NCBI GenBank assembly: GCA_947629245.1
Contig: CANRDC010000015.1
Coordinates: 1 to 41,190, forward strand
Length of the DNA stretch: 41,190 nt
From: an uncultured Oscillospiraceae bacterium
GTDB lineage: Bacteria; Bacillota; Clostridia; Oscillospirales; Oscillospiraceae
Direction: 5' to 3'
The translations under genes were made by a program, and so were the position numbers. Below, piece by piece: positions 15,615-24,631 of this stretch. Every line of letters begins with the position of its first letter. The first letter of the stretch is position 1. The notes under the pieces were generated by a model. It saw only the letters and a list, made by a program, of their open reading frames with translations, did not search any database and had not been told where the DNA came from.

Positions 15615-15896
15615 TCAAAGCTCACCAGCACGCATCTTGGCGAAGCACTCGCTGCAGTAAACCGGGCGATCGCTCTTGGGCTCGAAGGGGACGCGCGCCT
15701 CTCCGCCGCAGGCGGCGCAGGTAGCGGTGAAGTACTCCCGTGGACCGCGGGCAGCGGCCTTGCGGGCGTCGCGGCAGGCCTTGCAGCGCTGGGGCTCGTT
15801 CTGGAAGCCGCGCTCCGCGTAAAACTCCTGCTCACCGGCGGTGAACACGAACTCCTGTCCGCATTCCTTGCATACAAGGGTCTTGTCTTCGTACAT
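15615..15896 (-). CDS. Zinc-ribbon protein with CxxC-x17-CxxC domain
   Basis: A 93-residue protein with two zinc ribbons. The first has CKECG (Cys9, Cys12) and CKAC (about residues 38-41), matching the short probable-zinc-ribbon family. The second is CAAC then exactly 17 residues then CSEC, which is the named CxxC-x17-CxxC domain. Small proteins of this kind are common in Clostridia and their job is unknown; nucleic-acid or protein binding is likely. AGAGAGG stands ahead of the ATG. It lies 50 bases downstream of the SigH-like sigma-factor gene on the same strand and may be cotranscribed with it. Confidence 0.9.
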   Translation of the reverse strand: MYEDKTLVCKECGQEFVFTAGEQEFYAERGFQNEPQRCKACRDARKAAARGPREYFTATCAACGGEARVPFEPKSDRPVYCSECFAKMRAGEL

Positions 15897-15946
15897 TTCG
15901 GTTCCTCTCTTTTGATAGTTTTCCCATATCGGGCAGTATATTGCGA

Positions 15947-16561
15947 TCAGCTTTTGCTGTTGTCGCCTGAGGGCAGCCTGGCCAGCTTGCGCCGTATGCG
16001 CTGCACGGCATTGTCCACAGCCTTCACGTCCCGTCCGGAACGCCCGGCCATCTCTTCATACGAAAGGCCGTCCAGATACAGACGGAGTATCTCGGCTTCC
16101 AGTTTTGACAAGCACCGTGAATAGGTGGAAATGAACTCTTTTTCGGTCTCTCTGGCTAGAACCTGCTCCTCGGGACTGCGCTGATAGTAGTGGGTACCTA
16201 GGGCCTGGGATTCATCTGAGAGGACTTCTTCCAAGGGAACGCCGTCGTTCAGCGGGGCGTTTTTCATGCGCTGGGCGCTGCGGACAGCGGATCTGATACG
16301 GTTCTGGATACAGGTCCGGGCATAGGTCCTGAACCCGGCGCCCTTATCCGGCTCATACTCCCGGATGGCGGACAGAAGACCGATCATACCCTCCTGGATA
16401 AGGTCCTCGCTGTCGCCGCCGCTCAGGAAATAGGGCCGCGCGCACATGCGCACCTCGCGCGCATAGCGCTCCGCCAGGGCTTCCTCCGCCCAGACCGCCT
16501 GCTTTTTTGCAAGAGCCTGCAGCTCTTCATCAGATTTATTTGTACAATTCTGGTCACACAC
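15947..16561 (-). CDS. RNA polymerase sigma factor, SigH (Spo0H)-like
   Basis: A 204-residue sigma-70 family protein. Region 2 is clear (CARPYFLSGGDSEDLIQEGM, then IGLLSAIREYEPDKGAGF, about residues 40-75), and region 4 carries a helix-turn-helix (LSYEEMAGRSGRDVKAVDNA, about 165-185). The closeness to Clostridia sigma-H, including ARPYF-x-x-GGDSEDLIQEG, supports SigH, which controls early sporulation and stationary-phase genes. A related sigma factor is possible, so no symbol is given. The only plausible start is GTG at 16561, with no clear ribosome site and a near-consensus promoter whose predicted start point coincides with that GTG. Confidence 0.88.
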   Translation of the reverse strand: MCDQNCTNKSDEELQALAKKQAVWAEEALAERYAREVRMCARPYFLSGGDSEDLIQEGMIGLLSAIREYEPDKGAGFRTYARTCIQNRIRSAVRSAQRMKNAPLNDGVPLEEVLSDESQALGTHYYQRSPEEQVLARETEKEFISTYSRCLSKLEAEILRLYLDGLSYEEMAGRSGRDVKAVDNAVQRIRRKLARLPSGDNSKS

Positions 16562-16566
16562 CAGTC

Positions 16567-16594
16567 ATTATAGCTCTTTAAAACAGGAAGTCAA
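16567..16594 (-). promoter_or_regulatory. Sigma-A promoter of the SigH-like gene
   Basis: Minus strand TTGACT (16589-16594), 16 bases, TATAAT (16567-16572). The expected transcription start, about 16560, falls on the GTG start codon, which would give a leaderless message. Confidence 0.65.
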
Positions 16595-16657
16595 GCACTT
16601 TTTACAAAAAATGTTGTCGATTTCCAGGAAATTTTGACATATGCCGTGAGAAAACCG

Positions 16658-17698
16658 TCACATATCCAGCTTTTGCTGTCCCAGATACTCGATGCCAAGG
16701 TGTTCGTAGGCTTTTTGGGTGACGCACCGGCCCCGGAGCGTCCGGGTCAGAAAACCCTGCTGGAGCAAAAACGGCTCGTAGACGTCCTCCAGCGTGACGG
16801 CCTCCTCGTTGATGGTGGCGGCCAGGGCCTCCAGCCCCACCGGTCCGCCGTTATAGAGCTCGATGATGCTGCGGAGCATCCGCCGGTCTACATTGTCCAG
16901 GCCCTCCTTGTCCACCTCCAGGCGGCTGAGGGCCTCGTCGGCGATGGCCTTGGTGATGACGCCCTCCCCCTTCACCTGGGCAAAGTCCCGGACCCGGCGG
17001 AGCATGCGGTTGGCGATACGGGGCGTGCCCCGGCTGCGGGAGGCGATCTCCGTGGCGCCGCCCGGCTCGATCTCCACGGCCAGGATACCGGCGCTGCGCT
17101 CCACGATGCGCCGCAGGTCCTCGGTGCTGTAAAGCTCCAGCCGCAGGACCACGCCGAACCGGTCCCGGAGCGGCGCGGAGAGCTGCCCGGACCGGGTAGT
17201 GGCCCCGATCAGGGTGAAGTGGGGCAGGTCCAGCCGGATGGAGTTGGCGGAGGGGCCCTTGCCCAAAATGATATCGATGGCGTAATCCTCCATGGCGGGA
17301 TACAGGATCTCCTCCACGGACCGATTCAGCCGGTGGATCTCGTCCAGGAACAGGATGTCGTTTTCCTGCAGGTTGGTCAGCAGCGCCACCAGGTCGCCGG
17401 GCTTTTCGATGGCGGGGCCGGAGGTGATGCGCATGTTGACGCCCATCTCGTTGGCGATGACCCCGGCCAGGGTGGTCTTGCCCAGTCCCGGAGGGCCGTG
17501 GAGCAGTACGTGGTCCAGCGGCTCGTTTCGCAGCTTGGCGGCCTGGATGAACACCGCCAGATTTTCCTTTGCCTTGGTCTGGCCCGTATAATCCTCCAGC
17601 CGTTTGGGGCGCAGCGACGCCTCCGAGACATCCTCCGGCTGGAAGGCGGCGGTGGTCAGGACCTCTTCCGGCCCGTCGGCGGAGAAGTTGATACTCAT
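16658..17698 (-). CDS. ruvB: Holliday junction branch-migration ATPase RuvB
   Basis: A 346-residue RuvB, the hexameric AAA+ motor that drives branch migration of Holliday junctions with RuvA. Walker [11 protein letters not shown] is at about 67-76, Walker B is [10 protein letters not shown] at about 115-124, and sensor/arginine-finger segments [18 protein letters not shown] follow. The C-terminal winged helix ends [16 protein letters not shown]. The length is standard. It is the last gene of the long rimP operon and lies 17 bases downstream of ruvA. No strong terminator is visible in the gap of about 95 bases before the sigma-factor gene. Confidence 0.97.
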   Translation of the reverse strand: MSINFSADGPEEVLTTAAFQPEDVSEASLRPKRLEDYTGQTKAKENLAVFIQAAKLRNEPLDHVLLHGPPGLGKTTLAGVIANEMGVNMRITSGPAIEKPGDLVALLTNLQENDILFLDEIHRLNRSVEEILYPAMEDYAIDIILGKGPSANSIRLDLPHFTLIGATTRSGQLSAPLRDRFGVVLRLELYSTEDLRRIVERSAGILAVEIEPGGATEIASRSRGTPRIANRMLRRVRDFAQVKGEGVITKAIADEALSRLEVDKEGLDNVDRRMLRSIIELYNGGPVGLEALAATINEEAVTLEDVYEPFLLQQGFLTRTLRGRCVTQKAYEHLGIEYLGQQKLDM

Positions 17699-17715
17699 AA
17701 GGTCCTATCCCCCTC

Positions 17716-18321
17716 TTACTGCATCATGTTGCGTAAAGCGGCCCGGATGGCGTCCTCCAGACTGAGGGCCTCCAGGTCCAGTCCCTTCAGGGCCGCGCCG
17801 CACTCGGCCCGGCTGTAGCCCAGCACGGTGAGAGCGCTCATCACATCCGCCAGCTTTGTGCCGTCTCCGGCGGCGGCCGCGGCCGTCGGCATGGCGCCGG
17901 GCGAGACCAGTCCGTCCGCCTGCTTGCCCATCTTGTCCTTCAGCTCCAGGATGATGCGCTGGGCCAGACGCTTGCCCACGCCCTGGGCGGCGGTCAGGGC
18001 CTTCTCGTCGTCGTTCAGCACCGCCATGCACACCCGCTCCGGGGTATTGGCGGACAGGATGGAGATGGCTGCCTTAGGCCCCACGCCGGACACGGAGATC
18101 AGCATCTCGAAGCACCGCTTTTCCCCCAGCGTGGCGAAGCCATAAAGCTCAAAGGCGTCCTCCCGGACCTGCTCGCAGATGTACAGCTTGCCCTTCTCGC
18201 CCCGGTGCAGCTGGCCCATGGTGTAGGCCGTGGTGTTCACGGCGAAGCCTACGCCGCCGCAGTCGACGACGGCCAGGCCCGGCTCCAGGTCCGTGACTGT
18301 CCCGCTCAGATGGTAGAACAT
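17716..18321 (-). CDS. ruvA: Holliday junction DNA-binding protein RuvA
   Basis: A 201-residue RuvA, the tetrameric protein that holds the four-way junction and loads RuvB. The N-terminal OB fold MFYHLSGTVTDLEPG and the helix-hairpin-helix segments LISVSGVGPKAAISIL and AAQGVGKRLAQRIILELK (about residues 70-130) are plain. The C-terminal domain III (ADVMSALTVLGYSRAE onward) binds RuvB. Its start overlaps the end of ruvC by 16 bases. Confidence 0.97.
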   Translation of the reverse strand: MFYHLSGTVTDLEPGLAVVDCGGVGFAVNTTAYTMGQLHRGEKGKLYICEQVREDAFELYGFATLGEKRCFEMLISVSGVGPKAAISILSANTPERVCMAVLNDDEKALTAAQGVGKRLAQRIILELKDKMGKQADGLVSPGAMPTAAAAAGDGTKLADVMSALTVLGYSRAECGAALKGLDLEALSLEDAIRAALRNMMQ

Positions 18322-18821
18322 GGGTCGTTCCCTCCTTCCGCCGCAAGGCGGCTGGTCATGCTCCTGGCGTGGCAGATGGCCAGGGCCAGGGCGTCCGCGG
18401 CGTCGTCGGGCTTGGGGGGCGATTTCATGTTCAAAAGCCGCTGGACCATGTAGATCACCTGCCCCTTTTTCGCGTTGCCGTAGCCCACCACCGCCTGCTT
18501 CACCTGCATGGGCGTATACTCGAACACCGGCACGCCGCTGCGGTAGGCACTGAGCAATATCACGCCCCGGCCATGGGCCACGGCGATGCCGGTCGTGATG
18601 TTCTTGGAGAAAAACAGTTCCTCCACGGAGATGGCCTCCGGCGCGAAGGTGACGATCAGCTCGTTGAGATCATTGTAGATCATGTCCAGCCGGGGCGACA
18701 GGGGCGTATTGGGCGGCGTGGTGATGGCTCCGCAGGCCACATAGGCGTTTCTGCCCTTGTCCGCGTCGATCACGCCAAAGCCCACTGTGCCCACGCCGGG
18801 GTCGATGCCCAGTATCCTCAT
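18306..18821 (-). CDS. ruvC: Crossover junction endodeoxyribonuclease RuvC
   Basis: A 171-residue RuvC, which cuts Holliday junctions symmetrically. The four acidic active-site residues are visible: Asp7 (GIDPGVGT), Glu68 (SVEELFF), Asp140 and Asp143 (KPDDAADALA). ATG at 18821 was chosen because codons upstream are the ribF gene in another frame, and the ATG overlaps the ribF stop as ATGA. Finding all three ruv genes in the order C-A-B and attached to a translation operon is worth noting; in many Bacillota ruvC is absent and RecU resolves junctions instead. Confidence 0.96.
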   Translation of the reverse strand: MRILGIDPGVGTVGFGVIDADKGRNAYVACGAITTPPNTPLSPRLDMIYNDLNELIVTFAPEAISVEELFFSKNITTGIAVAHGRGVILLSAYRSGVPVFEYTPMQVKQAVVGYGNAKKGQVIYMVQRLLNMKSPPKPDDAADALALAICHARSMTSRLAAEGGNDPCSTI

Positions 18822-19726
18822 GGCGCGCCTCCCTCCTTTTGGAAGCGGCCACGCGCGGACTCGATATCCCGCCGGATCTGGGCGGTCAGTTCCTCCTGGG
18901 AGGAAAACCGCCTCTCGTCCCGGAGAAAGACCAGAAAATCCAGCCGCACCCGGACGCCGTACAGCTCCCCGGCATAGTCCAGCAGATTGGTCTCCACCGT
19001 CACATGGCTGTCGCTCTGGAACGTGGGCCGGACGCCTACGTTCGTCACCGCGGGATGGGGCCCGTCGGGCAGCCACGCCCTGGTGGCGTAGACCCCGTGC
19101 CGGGGCACGATGACCCCTTCCGGAATGGGAAAGTTGATGGTGGGGATGCCCATACGCCGCCCCCGCTGGTAGCCGTGGACCACCGTGTGCGAGACAGAAT
19201 AGGGGTGGCCAAGGAACCGGGCGGCCCGCTCCATATCCCCCGCCGCCACCAGCGAGCGGATGTAGGTGGAGCTGACAACCACGCCCTCCAGCGCGACCTG
19301 CTCCACGATGTCACAGCCGATCCCATGCTCTCCGCACCAGTCGGCGATGCGCTCCGCCGTGCCCAGGCCCCGCCGACCGCAGGAGAAGTCCCGGCCCATC
19401 ACCAGATGGACCGCGCCCAGATCCTCTGTCACGGAGCGGATGAAGTCCTCCCAGGGCGTCTGCATGAACGTGCGGTCAAAATGAAGAAAGATCACGTCCT
19501 CGATGCCACCGGCACGGGCGATCAGCTCCCGCCGGTTGTCCAGGCTCTCTAAAAGCGGCACCTCCACGCCCCGGACGAACAGGTCCGGGTGGGCGTCAAA
19601 GGTGACGACGGCGGGTACCGCTCCCAGTCGGGCGGCCTGCTCCCGGGCCTTTCGCATCAGCGCCTGGTGGCCCAGATGTACGCCGTCAAAAAAACCAAGG
19701 GCGGCCACGCGCCGTATGTCTGTCAT
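18818..19726 (-). CDS. ribF: Bifunctional riboflavin kinase / FAD synthetase
   Basis: A 302-residue RibF that makes FMN from riboflavin and then FAD. The N-terminal adenylyltransferase domain has GFFDGVHLGHQALM with the HLGH nucleotide motif at 17-20 and a later STYIRSL segment. The C-terminal riboflavin kinase domain has RMGIPTINFP and NVGVRPTF. Both domains are complete. The start and stop overlap truB and ruvC respectively by ATGA, so translation is coupled. The truB-ribF pairing is usual for Bacillota. Confidence 0.96.
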   Translation of the reverse strand: MTDIRRVAALGFFDGVHLGHQALMRKAREQAARLGAVPAVVTFDAHPDLFVRGVEVPLLESLDNRRELIARAGGIEDVIFLHFDRTFMQTPWEDFIRSVTEDLGAVHLVMGRDFSCGRRGLGTAERIADWCGEHGIGCDIVEQVALEGVVVSSTYIRSLVAAGDMERAARFLGHPYSVSHTVVHGYQRGRRMGIPTINFPIPEGVIVPRHGVYATRAWLPDGPHPAVTNVGVRPTFQSDSHVTVETNLLDYAGELYGVRVRLDFLVFLRDERRFSSQEELTAQIRRDIESARGRFQKEGGAP

Positions 19727-20418
19727 TGCGTCCGTCCCCCTTGGGCGATCAGCTCCAGCGGCAGGATATACCTTTCCGGGTCCTCCCGTATCTCGTCCAG
19801 CGTGTGAGCCTGGCCGATGGTGAATTTACCGGCCCGGACCCGCCGCAGGGCGCTCATGCACCCGCCGCAGCCGAGGGCGCTCCCGATGTCGGCGCAGAGG
19901 GTGCGGATATAGGTGCCCTTGGAGCACTCGATCTCCAGCCCCCAGTCCCCCGCCTCGTCCTGATCGGTCAGTTCCAGGCGGTGGATGGTTATAGGCCGGG
20001 GCTCCCGCTGGACGTCTCCGCCCCGGCGGGCGATCTCATAGAGCTTTTTGCCCCGGATCTTGATGGCGGAATACATGGGCGGCAGCTGCATGATGGGGCC
20101 CCGAAAGGCGTCCAGCGCCGCCTCGAGCTCCTCCCTGCTCCGGCTCTGGCCGTTTTGTTCCAGCACATTGCCCCAGATGTCCTGGGTGTCCGTGACAAGG
20201 CCCAGCCGGAGGCGGGCACTGTATTCCTTCGTATCGTTTTCCGCGTACTTGGCGGCCTTGGTCCCCTTGCCCGTCAGCACCACCAGAAGGCCTGTGGCGT
20301 TGGGGTCCAGGGTCCCTGTGTGGCCGATGTGCTTTTCATGGAGCACGCCCCGCAGATGGGCGCACACATCCATGCTGGTCCACCCGGCCGGTTTGTCCAC
20401 CAACAGAAGCCCGTCCAT
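19723..20418 (-). CDS. truB: tRNA pseudouridine-55 synthase TruB
   Basis: A 231-residue TruB, which makes pseudouridine 55 in the T-arm of tRNAs. It begins [18 protein letters not shown], and the catalytic Asp is in [13 protein letters not shown] (about residue 39). The segment [16 protein letters not shown] is also typical. It is shorter than the 290-310 residues of many TruB proteins, ending soon after the LDEIRED segment and lacking most of the C-terminal PUA-like region. It shares one base with the nrnA stop (TGATG) and overlaps ribF by four bases. Confidence 0.94.
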   Translation of the reverse strand: MDGLLLVDKPAGWTSMDVCAHLRGVLHEKHIGHTGTLDPNATGLLVVLTGKGTKAAKYAENDTKEYSARLRLGLVTDTQDIWGNVLEQNGQSRSREELEAALDAFRGPIMQLPPMYSAIKIRGKKLYEIARRGGDVQREPRPITIHRLELTDQDEAGDWGLEIECSKGTYIRTLCADIGSALGCGGCMSALRRVRAGKFTIGQAHTLDEIREDPERYILPLELIAQGGRTQ

Positions 20419-21365
20419 CAGAGGGCCTCCAGAATGTCCCAGACGATGGTGTCCCTCGTCTCGTCCGGGTCGGACCGGATGGTGCAGCCCGCGGCCATTT
20501 TGTGGCCGCCGCCTCCGTGCAGAGCGCAGATAGCTGCGGAGTCAAAGTCCTCCCCGCTGCGAAGGCTCACCTTGCAAAGCCCCGGCTCCAGCTCCCGGAT
20601 GGTCACCGCCACCCGGTTGCCCGCCACGCGCCCGGCGAGAGACGCAAGATCGTCGCAGTCGTCCTCCGTGGCGCCGCTCTTGGCCATCATGTCCAGCGTC
20701 ACGGTGACCACCGTCACGCAGTTGTTCTGTCCATAGCGGCGCATGCCGGTATAGATCATGCCCTCCAGCATCAGGCGGGAATAGGAATAGGTCCGAAACA
20801 GGAGCTTGTTGAGCCGTACATAGTCCGCCCCCGCGTCGATGAGCTCCGCCGCGGCCCGATGGGTGTCCGCTTTCGTGTTGGCATAGACGAAGCAGCCGCA
20901 GTCCGTGCTGACGGCGATATACAAAAGGCTTGCCAGCGTCTTATCCAGCCCGCCCAGGAGCTTTCCAAGCTCCAGCACGATCTCCCCACAGGAGGCCTTC
21001 TCCGCGTCGCAGAGGAGCCGCTCGGCATATCGGGAGTTGGTGGGATGGTGGTCGATGCACAGGTCGATGGTCCCCTTTTGAGAAAAGCCCTCCGGAAACA
21101 GGTTTTCCGACGCCAGGTCCACCGTCACGACGCGGCGGGGCGCGAAATCCTCCGGGGCCAGATACGGGTCCACGAACAGCGAGTACGCCGCCGTCACCTG
21201 GGGATTGTCATAGAGATAGGCGGTCTTGCCCATCCGGCGCAGGATATGACAAAGGGCGGCGGCACTTCCAAGCGTGTCGCCGTCCGGACGGATATGCGTC
21301 ACCAGCAGATATCCGTCGTTGTCCTTGAGATAATTTACGCAGTCATTGAGAGTCATCGTCGTCAT
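20418..21365 (-). CDS. nrnA: DHH-family phosphoesterase, NrnA-like (oligoribonuclease / pAp phosphatase)
   Basis: A 315-residue DHH/DHHA1 protein. The DHH domain shows THIRPDGDTLGSA (about residues 20-32), VTVDLASENLF and the name-giving DHH in CIDHHPTNSRY. The C-terminal DHHA1 domain has LHGGGGHKMAAGC, the substrate-binding glycine motif. NrnA degrades nano-RNA and dephosphorylates 3'-phosphoadenosine 5'-phosphate. The location between rbfA and truB is standard. Start: ATG at 21365 or the next ATG at 21356; both lie inside the end of rbfA and neither has a strong ribosome site, so coupling is likely. Confidence 0.94.
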   Translation of the reverse strand: MTTMTLNDCVNYLKDNDGYLLVTHIRPDGDTLGSAAALCHILRRMGKTAYLYDNPQVTAAYSLFVDPYLAPEDFAPRRVVTVDLASENLFPEGFSQKGTIDLCIDHHPTNSRYAERLLCDAEKASCGEIVLELGKLLGGLDKTLASLLYIAVSTDCGCFVYANTKADTHRAAAELIDAGADYVRLNKLLFRTYSYSRLMLEGMIYTGMRRYGQNNCVTVVTVTLDMMAKSGATEDDCDDLASLAGRVAGNRVAVTIRELEPGLCKVSLRSGEDFDSAAICALHGGGGHKMAAGCTIRSDPDETRDTIVWDILEAL

Positions 21366-21711
21366 GTTGAATATCCAAGTCGTTGATCAGTTGATTGATA
21401 TAGGCGCCATGGGCGATGGAGTCGTCCAGCACAAAGGTCAGCTCCGGGGTATAGCGCAGGTCCAGGCTGTGGCCCAGCTCCCGGCGCAGATACCCGGCCA
21501 CGGACTTCAGGCCCTTCACGAGCTGTTTTTCGTCCGCCTGTCCCAGCACGCTCACATACACCTTGCAGTGGCGCAGATCGTTGGTGGTCTCGGTATGGGT
21601 CACGGTGAGCATGGCCCCCTGATCCACCCGTGGGTCCTTCACCTGCCGCAGCTTCTCCGCCAGGACCCGGCGGATGTCGTCGTTGATACGGTCGATATGG
21701 TGGTTAGGCAT
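21343..21711 (-). CDS. rbfA: Ribosome-binding factor A
   Basis: A 122-residue RbfA, a KH-fold protein that binds the 30S subunit and helps mature the 5' end of 16S rRNA. It begins with the typical DRINDDIRRVLAEKLRQVKD and contains KVYVSVLG and LRYTPELTFVLDDSI. The C-terminal tail is very acidic (DIQHDDDDSQ). It overlaps the infB stop by 8 bases and the nrnA start by 23 bases. Confidence 0.96.
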   Translation of the reverse strand: MPNHHIDRINDDIRRVLAEKLRQVKDPRVDQGAMLTVTHTETTNDLRHCKVYVSVLGQADEKQLVKGLKSVAGYLRRELGHSLDLRYTPELTFVLDDSIAHGAYINQLINDLDIQHDDDDSQ

Positions 21712-24043
21712 TGATCCGCTCCATCACAAAGCACTCGATGACGTCCTGTTCCTTAATGTCGTTGAACTTCTCCACCTGCATGCCGCACTCGTATCCGGCG
21801 GCCACCTCCCGCACGTCGTCCTTGAACCGGCGCAGACTGGCCAGGTCGCCCTCGTAGACCACCACATTGTCCCGCAGGACCCGGACCTGACAGCTTCTCT
21901 GGATCTTGCCGTCCAGCACATAGCAGCCGCAGACGGTGCCCACCTTGGAGACCTTGTAGGTCTGGCGGACCTCGGCGTGGCCGATGATCTTCTCCGTGAA
22001 CTTGGGGGCCAGCATGCCCTTCATGGCGGCCTCGATCTCGTTGATGCAGTCGTAGATGACCCGGTACAGCCGGATATCCACATCGGAACGGGCGGCGCTG
22101 TCCCGGGCGGCGTTTTCCGGCCGCACGTTGAAGCCCACGATCACCGCGTCGGAGGTGGAGGCCAGCATCACGTCGGACTCGTTGATGGCGCCTACGGCGC
22201 AGTGGATGACCCGCACCCGGACCTCCTCGTTGGAAAGCTTCTCCAGCGACGCCTTCACCGCCTCTGCGCTGCCCTTCACGTCGGCCTTGACGATGATGTT
22301 GAAGTCCTTCATCTCGCCCTCCTGGATACGGGCGAACAGGTCGTCCAGAGAGACCTTCTTGGGGGCGGTGTTGGCGGCAAGCTTGGCCTTGGCCTTGCGC
22401 TCCTCCACCAGCTCCCTCGCCATGCGCTCGTCGGCCACGGCGTTGAAGGTGTCGCCCGCGTTGGGCACCTCGCTCATGCCCGCGATCTCCACGGGGATGG
22501 AGGGCCCGGCCTCGGTGACCCGCTGGCCCTTGTCGTTGATCATGGTGCGGACCCGGCCCACCGCCGTGCCGGCGATGATCACGTCGCCCTGCTTCAGGGT
22601 GCCGTTCTGCACCAGGACGGTCATGATGGGGCCCCGGCCCTTGTCCAGCCGCGCCTCGATGACTGTGCCGCTGGCGGCTCGGTCCGGATTGGCCCGCAGA
22701 CCCAGCATCTCGGTCTGCAGCGCCAGCATCTCCAACAGCTCGTCGACGCCCTGGCCGGTCTTGGCGGAGATCGGGCAGACGATGGTATCGCCGCCCCACT
22801 CCTCCGGGACCAGGTCGTACTCGGTCAGCTCCTGCTTGACCCGGTCCGGGTTGGCGCCGGGCATATCCATCTTGTTGATGGCCACCACGATGGGGATATT
22901 GGCGGCCTTGGCGTGGTTGATGGACTCCACGGTCTGGGGCTTGATGCCCTCCGTGGCGGCCACCACCAGGATGGCCACGTCCGTCACCATGGCGCCGCGG
23001 GCGCGCATGGAGGTGAACGCCTCATGGCCCGGCGTGTCCAGGAAGGTGACGGGACTGCCGTTGATATCCACGATGTAGGCGCCGATGGCCTGGGTGATGC
23101 CGCCGGCCTCTCCGGCGGCCACCTTCGTGTGGCGGATATAGTCCAGCAGCGAGGTCTTGCCGTGGTCTACGTGGCCCATGACCACCACCACGGGCGCCCG
23201 GGGGACCAGTTCTTCCTCCGTGTCCACATGGTCGTCGATGAGCTTTTCCTCCACGGTCACGACCACCTCGTGCTCGATCTTACAGTTGAATTCCATGGCG
23301 ACCAGCGCCGCAGTGTCGTAATCGATGATGTCCGGCAGTCCCGCCATGACGCCCAGCTTGATGAGCCTGCGCACCACCTCGGCGCCGCTCTTCTTCATCC
23401 GCACGGCCAGTTCCTGCACGGAGATCTCGTCGGGGATCTGGACCCGCGTGGGGGCTTTCTTCGCGATCTCGAACTGGAGGCGCTGCATCTTGTCCCGCTC
23501 CTCCTGACGGCGCTTGGCGCTGGCGGCGGCGGTATTCTGGCGCTGCTTGTTGCGGGAGCCGATCTTCTCCTTGCCCCGCTTCATCTTCTCTGCCTTGTCC
23601 CCGGCCATGCGGTCGAAGCGCTCGTCGTATTTGGACAGGTTCGTGTTGGCGGTGCCGCGGGTGTCCACCACCTTCTTCTGGGGCATCTGCTTGGGCACAT
23701 GGGGCTTCTCCGGCTTGGGCTGCCTGGGCTGCTGCGCCTGTGCGGGCGCGGCGGCCGCCTGGGGCGCGCTCTTATCCCCCTCGGCCTTATCCTTGCCGGA
23801 GGCGGGCGCGGAAGGAGCCTTCTCCTCCGGCTTGGCGGTATCGGCGAATACGTCCGCGATGCTCTGCATCTGGTTGTGCTGGGTCAGGTATTCAAAGATG
23901 ATGCTCAACTCCTCATCCTCCAATACCTGCATATGGTTTTTGGGGGTGGTGGCATATTGGGAGAGTATCTCTGTAATGACCTTGGAGGTGACGCCAAAAT
24001 CCTTCGCCACCTCGTGCACACGATATTTCACCAAACTGCTCAT
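21704..24043 (-). CDS. infB: Translation initiation factor IF-2
   Basis: A 779-residue IF-2, the GTPase that places initiator tRNA on the ribosome. The N-terminal IF2N domain (MSSLVKYRVHEVAKDFG) is followed by a low-complexity Ala/Pro/Gln/Lys-rich linker (about residues 70-185), a second IF2N-like segment (VQIPDEISVQELAVRM), and the G domain with GHVDHGKT at 290-297 and DTPGHEAF, NKMD. Domains II to IV end the protein. ATG at 24043 was chosen over a longer open frame because it matches the family start and has AGGAGG 7 bases upstream. It overlaps ylxQ by ATGA. Confidence 0.97.
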   Translation of the reverse strand: MSSLVKYRVHEVAKDFGVTSKVITEILSQYATTPKNHMQVLEDEELSIIFEYLTQHNQMQSIADVFADTAKPEEKAPSAPASGKDKAEGDKSAPQAAAAPAQAQQPRQPKPEKPHVPKQMPQKKVVDTRGTANTNLSKYDERFDRMAGDKAEKMKRGKEKIGSRNKQRQNTAAASAKRRQEERDKMQRLQFEIAKKAPTRVQIPDEISVQELAVRMKKSGAEVVRRLIKLGVMAGLPDIIDYDTAALVAMEFNCKIEHEVVVTVEEKLIDDHVDTEEELVPRAPVVVVMGHVDHGKTSLLDYIRHTKVAAGEAGGITQAIGAYIVDINGSPVTFLDTPGHEAFTSMRARGAMVTDVAILVVAATEGIKPQTVESINHAKAANIPIVVAINKMDMPGANPDRVKQELTEYDLVPEEWGGDTIVCPISAKTGQGVDELLEMLALQTEMLGLRANPDRAASGTVIEARLDKGRGPIMTVLVQNGTLKQGDVIIAGTAVGRVRTMINDKGQRVTEAGPSIPVEIAGMSEVPNAGDTFNAVADERMARELVEERKAKAKLAANTAPKKVSLDDLFARIQEGEMKDFNIIVKADVKGSAEAVKASLEKLSNEEVRVRVIHCAVGAINESDVMLASTSDAVIVGFNVRPENAARDSAARSDVDIRLYRVIYDCINEIEAAMKGMLAPKFTEKIIGHAEVRQTYKVSKVGTVCGCYVLDGKIQRSCQVRVLRDNVVVYEGDLASLRRFKDDVREVAAGYECGMQVEKFNDIKEQDVIECFVMERINA

Positions 24044-24372
24044 ACTCGCTCCTCCTGTTGTCCTCGATCCTTGTCTGCGGCTGCCGCGAACGCGTTTGCC
24101 AGTCCCTCGTCGCATATGAGCGCCAGGGCCACGGGCGCGGCCCGTCCAATGGCGGCGGCGATCTGCCGCTTTGTATGATCCGTGCGGAAAAGGCGCCCTC
24201 GTCCGCCTGCCGTCATGCTCCGCGCCCGGTCCAGTGTGTTCTCCGACGCGTCGGACGCGGCCACCAGCAGTCCGCCCTTCCGTTTGTTCAGCTCCTTCGC
24301 GCAGTCCTCCGCGCCCACCTTGAGCTTTCCGGCCCGCGCGGCCAGGCCCAGATATCCCAGGGCCTTATCCAT
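24040..24372 (-). CDS. ylxQ: L7Ae-family RNA-binding protein YlxQ
   Basis: A 110-residue protein of the ribosomal L7Ae/L30e/S12e/Gadd45 family. It begins with the typical LGYLGLAARAGKLKVGAE and includes KGGLLVAASDASENT. Proteins of this family bind kink-turn RNA; YlxQ itself has no settled role. It overlaps ylxR by 8 bases and infB by 4 bases, the classic nusA-ylxR-ylxQ-infB order. The C-terminal tail is highly charged and overlaps the infB ribosome site. Confidence 0.93.
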   Translation of the reverse strand: MDKALGYLGLAARAGKLKVGAEDCAKELNKRKGGLLVAASDASENTLDRARSMTAGGRGRLFRTDHTKRQIAAAIGRAAPVALALICDEGLANAFAAAADKDRGQQEERV

Positions 24373-24628
24373 CCGCCGCCTCGATGGCCGCCTCCAGGGC
24401 GGCGTAGGTCTCCGGGCTGATGGAGGCCGACAGCATCCGCTCCAGGGCCCGGCTCTTCCTGGCCTTGGCCAGACACGACGCTTTCCTGCAGATATACGCG
24501 CCCCGGCCAGGCGTCTTGCCCCTGGCGTCCGCCACGATCTCCCCCGAAGGGGTGCGGACGATGCGGATCAGGTCTTTTTTCGCGGTGTGCTCCCGGCACC
24601 CCACGCACATCCGCACAGGCTCCCCCAT
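24365..24628 (-). CDS. rnpM: YlxR/RnpM family RNA-binding protein (DUF448)
   Basis: An 87-residue protein with the conserved RMCVGCREHTAKKDLIRIVR start and GRGAYICRKASCLAKARK middle that define the YlxR family. The Bacillus member binds the RNA subunit of RNase P and modulates its activity, hence the newer name RnpM. The Cys residues may bind metal. It lies 3 bases after nusA and overlaps ylxQ, as in most Bacillota. Confidence 0.93.
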   Translation of the reverse strand: MGEPVRMCVGCREHTAKKDLIRIVRTPSGEIVADARGKTPGRGAYICRKASCLAKARKSRALERMLSASISPETYAALEAAIEAADG

Positions 24629-24631
24629 TCG

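Noticed and set aside
21674-24178. An 834-codon plus-strand frame opposite infB
   Set aside because: Composition is Leu/His/Gly-rich without domains; the minus strand carries complete IF-2.
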